Source: Faecimorpha sp963627615 (GTDB taxonomy: Bacteria; Bacillota; Clostridia; Lachnospirales; Bianqueaceae). From it: a DNA stretch of 14,106 bases. Location of the stretch: NCBI GenBank assembly GCA_963627615.1, contig CAVGBV010000069.1:1-14106 (forward strand), given 5' to 3'. A program made the position numbers and the translations under genes. Below are positions 11,132 to 14,106 of the stretch, piece by piece. Below the pieces are notes generated by a model that ran no database searches, was not told the DNA's origin, and worked only from the letters and a program-made list of their open reading frames with translations. The number at the start of each line of letters is the position of its first letter. Positions within the stretch are counted from its first letter, which is position 1.

Positions 11132-14106
11132 TCAGCTGCGGTCGGAGATATGCGCCTGAGAGCGTACCTCGCGAACAGAACCGTTTGGCTGAATAAAATG
11201 ACCTCCGTTGTAGATTTCCGGGCTCTTCAGAATGCCCGCGGGCTTGAACTGATATTCATAGCACCATAGATCTCCTTCGCTTCGCCAGGAGTTCGGACTC
11301 TGATAGAAATAGACGCCCTGAACATGGTGAAGCTGCGCAAAGCCGTTATAGCGGGTGCCATACAGGCGGAGCGTGATCTCGTGGGTACCTGCCTCAATAT
11401 CCGGCAAGTGCAGGATATATGGCGAATAGATGATACTGCCGCGGTCCACTCCGTCGACAAAGACCTTGATCAGACCGCCGCGGTAGCGGGGCGTGCGGAT
11501 CGTGAGTCCGGGCTCCGTGGTCTGAACCTGGAACTTATACAGGAGATTGCCGGTGTAAAAGGGAAGACCCTGAGAGACAATATCTCCGAATCCAAGACGG
11601 CGTATCGGCGCGGTGACGGTTTTCAGAGTACCGTTGACGCGGACGCCGAAGTCGCCCAGAAGATAGAAGTTTTCCAGATTGGTGCGACGTCCGATAGGGA
11701 CCGTGACCTCCAGAATATTTTCACCGATATCAAGAGCGGGCAGAGGCAGCGTGCGGATGTCTTCATCGACAAACCACCCGTCTGTTTCACCGGATACGGG
11801 TACGCCGTTCAGACGTATCCGGGTGTGTTCTGCATCTTCCAGACCCAGATGCAGAGGAGTCGTATGGATCTCGCTGGGGATCGTAAACCGCAGCGTCAAA
11901 CGGTCCTGCGGATCCTCCGGAGCGAGCAGGTAAGGCTGGACGACTTCTTTGCGCCGGACCGGAATATCCAGCTGGCGGCGTACATAGTTGTCGATGCGCA
12001 GAAGTTCATCCAAGGGCTGGTAGGGACTGCCGTTAAAAGAATATTCGGCCATATCCAGAAGAAGCATATTAGGCTCTTCCAGGACCGCCTCGACTGTGCC
12101 GAAGAGCTGATCCGGCGTTCCGTTTTCGGATGGTTCTGAGCTCTTGCCTTCCAGACGGCCCCGTACAAGCTTCAGAAGGAGGCTCTCATGGATGTACCAC
12201 TGGCGATCCAGAATGGTATTGCCGTCAGAATATCTTGCGGGCAGCGGATGAATCTCTCCAGTCAGGGAATTATACTCTGTCAGGGCGTATTCTCCCTTTA
12301 GAATCAGTCGGATCCGTCCGGCATCATCGACATCCGGGCACACCGGATTCCGGCCGTTGGCCAGGAAGAGCCACCTACAGTCCTGATCCTGACGGAACTG
12401 GTAGAGGATCCGGTCATCCCGTTCACCGCCCTCATGACGGATATCCAGCAGGCGGCAGGGCTCCAGAGCATTCAGAATGGAGGAAGCCTCCAGGCTGACA
12501 TGCAGAGAACGGTCATAGAGTGCGCGGGGCGCGCTGCTGGGCAGGGCGTCTACATAATCCGGCGCGTCTCCGACAAAGATCAACCGGCCGCCCTGGTCAC
12601 GGAAAGCGGCAAGGCGTTCCAGTGTGGTGGAGCGCAGAGTCCGGTTCTGGCAAACGATAACAGCATCATAGCTCATCGCGCCTACCCGCAGAGGATTGGT
12701 GCCGACTTCGCAGAGCTCAGGCAGCCGGGCCTCGCAGATGTAGTCAAAATCGATTTTGCCGAAGAGGAGAGTGCGGGCCAGATTCTGGAAGCCGTCCTCC
12801 AGCTGGTTACGCAGCGCCGCCGTTTGTTCGGATGGCCCCCAATAGAGCCAATAACTCTCGATCGGATGGATTACGGCGACCTTTACGACGGCTTTGCCGC
12901 GGGTCATCGCCGTGTTGACACGGGCAAAATGGTTCTCTACGGCGCTGAACTGATCCCACCACGGAGATTGGTACGCGATGGAAGCAGGATAGTCCCGCTT
13001 AGCCTCGCCCTTCATGGTCATCCAGGTCAAATGCGGTACACGTACAGTCACGCCCAAGGCGGCTTGCCAGTCTCCCTGCAGCTTGTAGCCGCGGAAGTCA
13101 TAATCCCAGCCGGTTACACCGTAGAGCTCGGACAGCATGGCGGGGGCGCCAATCTGATGGACGATGGACTGCGTCTGTTTCGCGGTCGTATATTCATGAA
13201 AATCACACAGCATATCGATGCCGGGAATGCCGAAAGAGGGATAGATCCGCATAGCGTCGCCTACAGCCTGCGTCTGATGCTGCAGGGATTCCTCGCCCAT
13301 GACATGTCCGGTCAGGCAGATTCCGTGTTTTTTGCACCAGTCGCCGATCTGTCCGGAGTAAGAAGCGACAAACTGATCCGCGACCAGATTGTGAAAACGA
13401 TAGCGTACAAGAGACAGCTTTCCGTCCGGAAGCTCCCAGAAGAGTTCCGGCAGGACATCAAAGAGATCCTGATGGTAGCGCGTCTCATAGAGCTCCGGCA
13501 GCCGGGTGGTCCAGGGAAGGAACAGATCCCGCTGTTCTTTTGCGAAAGCCAGAGTACCCTTGGGCGTGAATTTGGGCTCATCGGTAAAGATGGCGGGAAC
13601 GGTACGGCCGAATTCATCGCCGACAGCCTTGAGATACGCCTCATGGGTGATCTGGATAAAATCCTGGATCGCGTCCGGGTTCAGCGTGTCTACATAGGGG
13701 TGATTGTTGAACCAGGGATCCTCGGTGGCATATTCCATATAGGCATACCATTTGGCGCCTTCCGCCGGGTCATCCTCGCCAATCCGTCGGAAGGTACGCA
13801 GGGAGCCGTCATCATTTAACAGAATATCATAGACTGCCAGAAGAACGCCGTTGTCCTGACGCATACTCCGTTGTCCGCGGCCCGGTTCCGGCCGGGTATT
13901 GCGGTGCGGACGATCAGGCGTATAGGGATGTACGGTAAAAAGCAGGGATTTCCGGGCGTTTTCCGGTTTTCCGGCTGTAACCTTGCCTCCGGCAGAACCG
14001 GAAGGCCAGCGGTCCTCGTCATACAGCCATGCCAGCATGTGCTCCTTCTTGGCTTTTTCAGTGCATTCGCGGATAAAGTTCATATATTCATGATCCAGAT
14101 AGGGAC
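11132..14106 (-). CDS. Large glycoside hydrolase (GH106-like), N-terminus beyond the window
   Basis: At least 991 codons on the - strand; the frame stays open through the window edge (PYLDHEYMNFIRE), so the start lies outside and the internal ATG at 14083 is not the start. The visible part begins with WLYDEDRWPSGSAGG, a motif of large GH106-like bacterial hydrolases, then IFTDEP about 145 residues later and MLSELYGVTGWDYDF about 150 further on, whose acidic residues are candidate catalytic groups. A family-typical VPHLTWMTMKGEAKRDYPAS stretch follows. A middle region with a Rossmann-like or glutamine-amidotransferase-like fold (ALRNQLE...GDAPDYV) and C-terminal beta-sandwich domains with IRLNGVPV, VFVDGVDRGS and HEITLRLYGTRYNGF complete it. 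It is followed at 14 bases by the dipeptidase. The substrate is probably a rhamnose-containing or related plant or host glycan; assignment to a family is moderate. Confidence 0.72.
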   Translation of the reverse strand, partial: PYLDHEYMNFIRECTEKAKKEHMLAWLYDEDRWPSGSAGGKVTAGKPENARKSLLFTVHPYTPDRPHRNTRPEPGRGQRSMRQDNGVLLAVYDILLNDDGSLRTFRRIGEDDPAEGAKWYAYMEYATEDPWFNNHPYVDTLNPDAIQDFIQITHEAYLKAVGDEFGRTVPAIFTDEPKFTPKGTLAFAKEQRDLFLPWTTRLPELYETRYHQDLFDVLPELFWELPDGKLSLVRYRFHNLVADQFVASYSGQIGDWCKKHGICLTGHVMGEESLQHQTQAVGDAMRIYPSFGIPGIDMLCDFHEYTTAKQTQSIVHQIGAPAMLSELYGVTGWDYDFRGYKLQGDWQAALGVTVRVPHLTWMTMKGEAKRDYPASIAYQSPWWDQFSAVENHFARVNTAMTRGKAVVKVAVIHPIESYWLYWGPSEQTAALRNQLEDGFQNLARTLLFGKIDFDYICEARLPELCEVGTNPLRVGAMSYDAVIVCQNRTLRSTTLERLAAFRDQGGRLIFVGDAPDYVDALPSSAPRALYDRSLHVSLEASSILNALEPCRLLDIRHEGGERDDRILYQFRQDQDCRWLFLANGRNPVCPDVDDAGRIRLILKGEYALTEYNSLTGEIHPLPARYSDGNTILDRQWYIHESLLLKLVRGRLEGKSSEPSENGTPDQLFGTVEAVLEEPNMLLLDMAEYSFNGSPYQPLDELLRIDNYVRRQLDIPVRRKEVVQPYLLAPEDPQDRLTLRFTIPSEIHTTPLHLGLEDAEHTRIRLNGVPVSGETDGWFVDEDIRTLPLPALDIGENILEVTVPIGRRTNLENFYLLGDFGVRVNGTLKTVTAPIRRLGFGDIVSQGLPFYTGNLLYKFQVQTTEPGLTIRTPRYRGGLIKVFVDGVDRGSIIYSPYILHLPDIEAGTHEITLRLYGTRYNGFAQLHHVQGVYFYQSPNSWRSEGDLWCYEYQFKPAGILKSPEIYNGGHFIQPNGSVREVRSQAHISDRS

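Noticed and set aside
12434..13819. Open frame of 461 codons on the + strand
   Set aside because: It lies wholly antisense to the large glycoside hydrolase, has no recognisable domain or RBS, and its composition follows from the high-GC codons of the opposite strand.

Overview
The window looks like chromosomal DNA of a spore-forming member of the Clostridia, most likely a gut Lachnospiraceae-type organism. The grounds are a cotJABC spore-coat operon, strong AGGAGG-type ribosome binding sites, a MATE efflux pump, a PepV-type dipeptidase and glycoside hydrolases of kinds common in that group. A run of ten Ns at 2017-2026 shows that it is a draft or metagenomic assembly. No species call is possible from sequence alone.

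Layout. Positions 97-351 hold a tRNA-Asp / tRNA-Met / tRNA-Gly cluster on the + strand, closed by a strong terminator. A MATE efflux protein follows (437-1807, +). From 1857 to about 2049 (- strand) lies the 3' end of cotJC, the manganese-catalase-like spore coat gene. From 2042 to 6718 there is a compact integrated element of about 4.67 kb bounded by the 8-bp direct repeat TCTGCTGC. It carries a small membrane protein, a 49-aa ORF, a large serine recombinase (522 aa), an MFS transporter and a divergent AraC-family regulator. From 6695 to 7690 (- strand) come the 5' part of cotJC, then cotJB and cotJA. Further right are a GH78-like glycoside hydrolase with a small overlapping ORF (+ strand, strong promoter at 7770-7798), a bidirectional terminator, and a convergent pair on the - strand: a PepV-like dipeptidase downstream of a very large glycoside hydrolase that runs off the right edge.

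Main observation. The two cotJC pieces are the two halves of one gene, split by the recombinase element. Joining them through the shared 8-bp core (GCAGCAGA on the cotJC strand) restores one reading frame of about 190 codons, the normal CotJC length. The crossover lies on the codon of a predicted manganese-ligand glutamate. The arrangement has the form of the sporulation intervening elements known from sigK (skin) and spsM (SP-beta): excision in the mother cell would rebuild a coat gene while the forespore chromosome keeps the element. Regulated excision is inference. The split, the shared core, the in-frame join and the resident recombinase are visible in the sequence.

The assembly gap lies only 15 bp outside the left core. 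It is flanked by the same 9 bases on both sides, and collapsing it also restores the cotJC frame. It is therefore probably an assembly artefact, possibly caused by a mixture of excised and integrated molecules.
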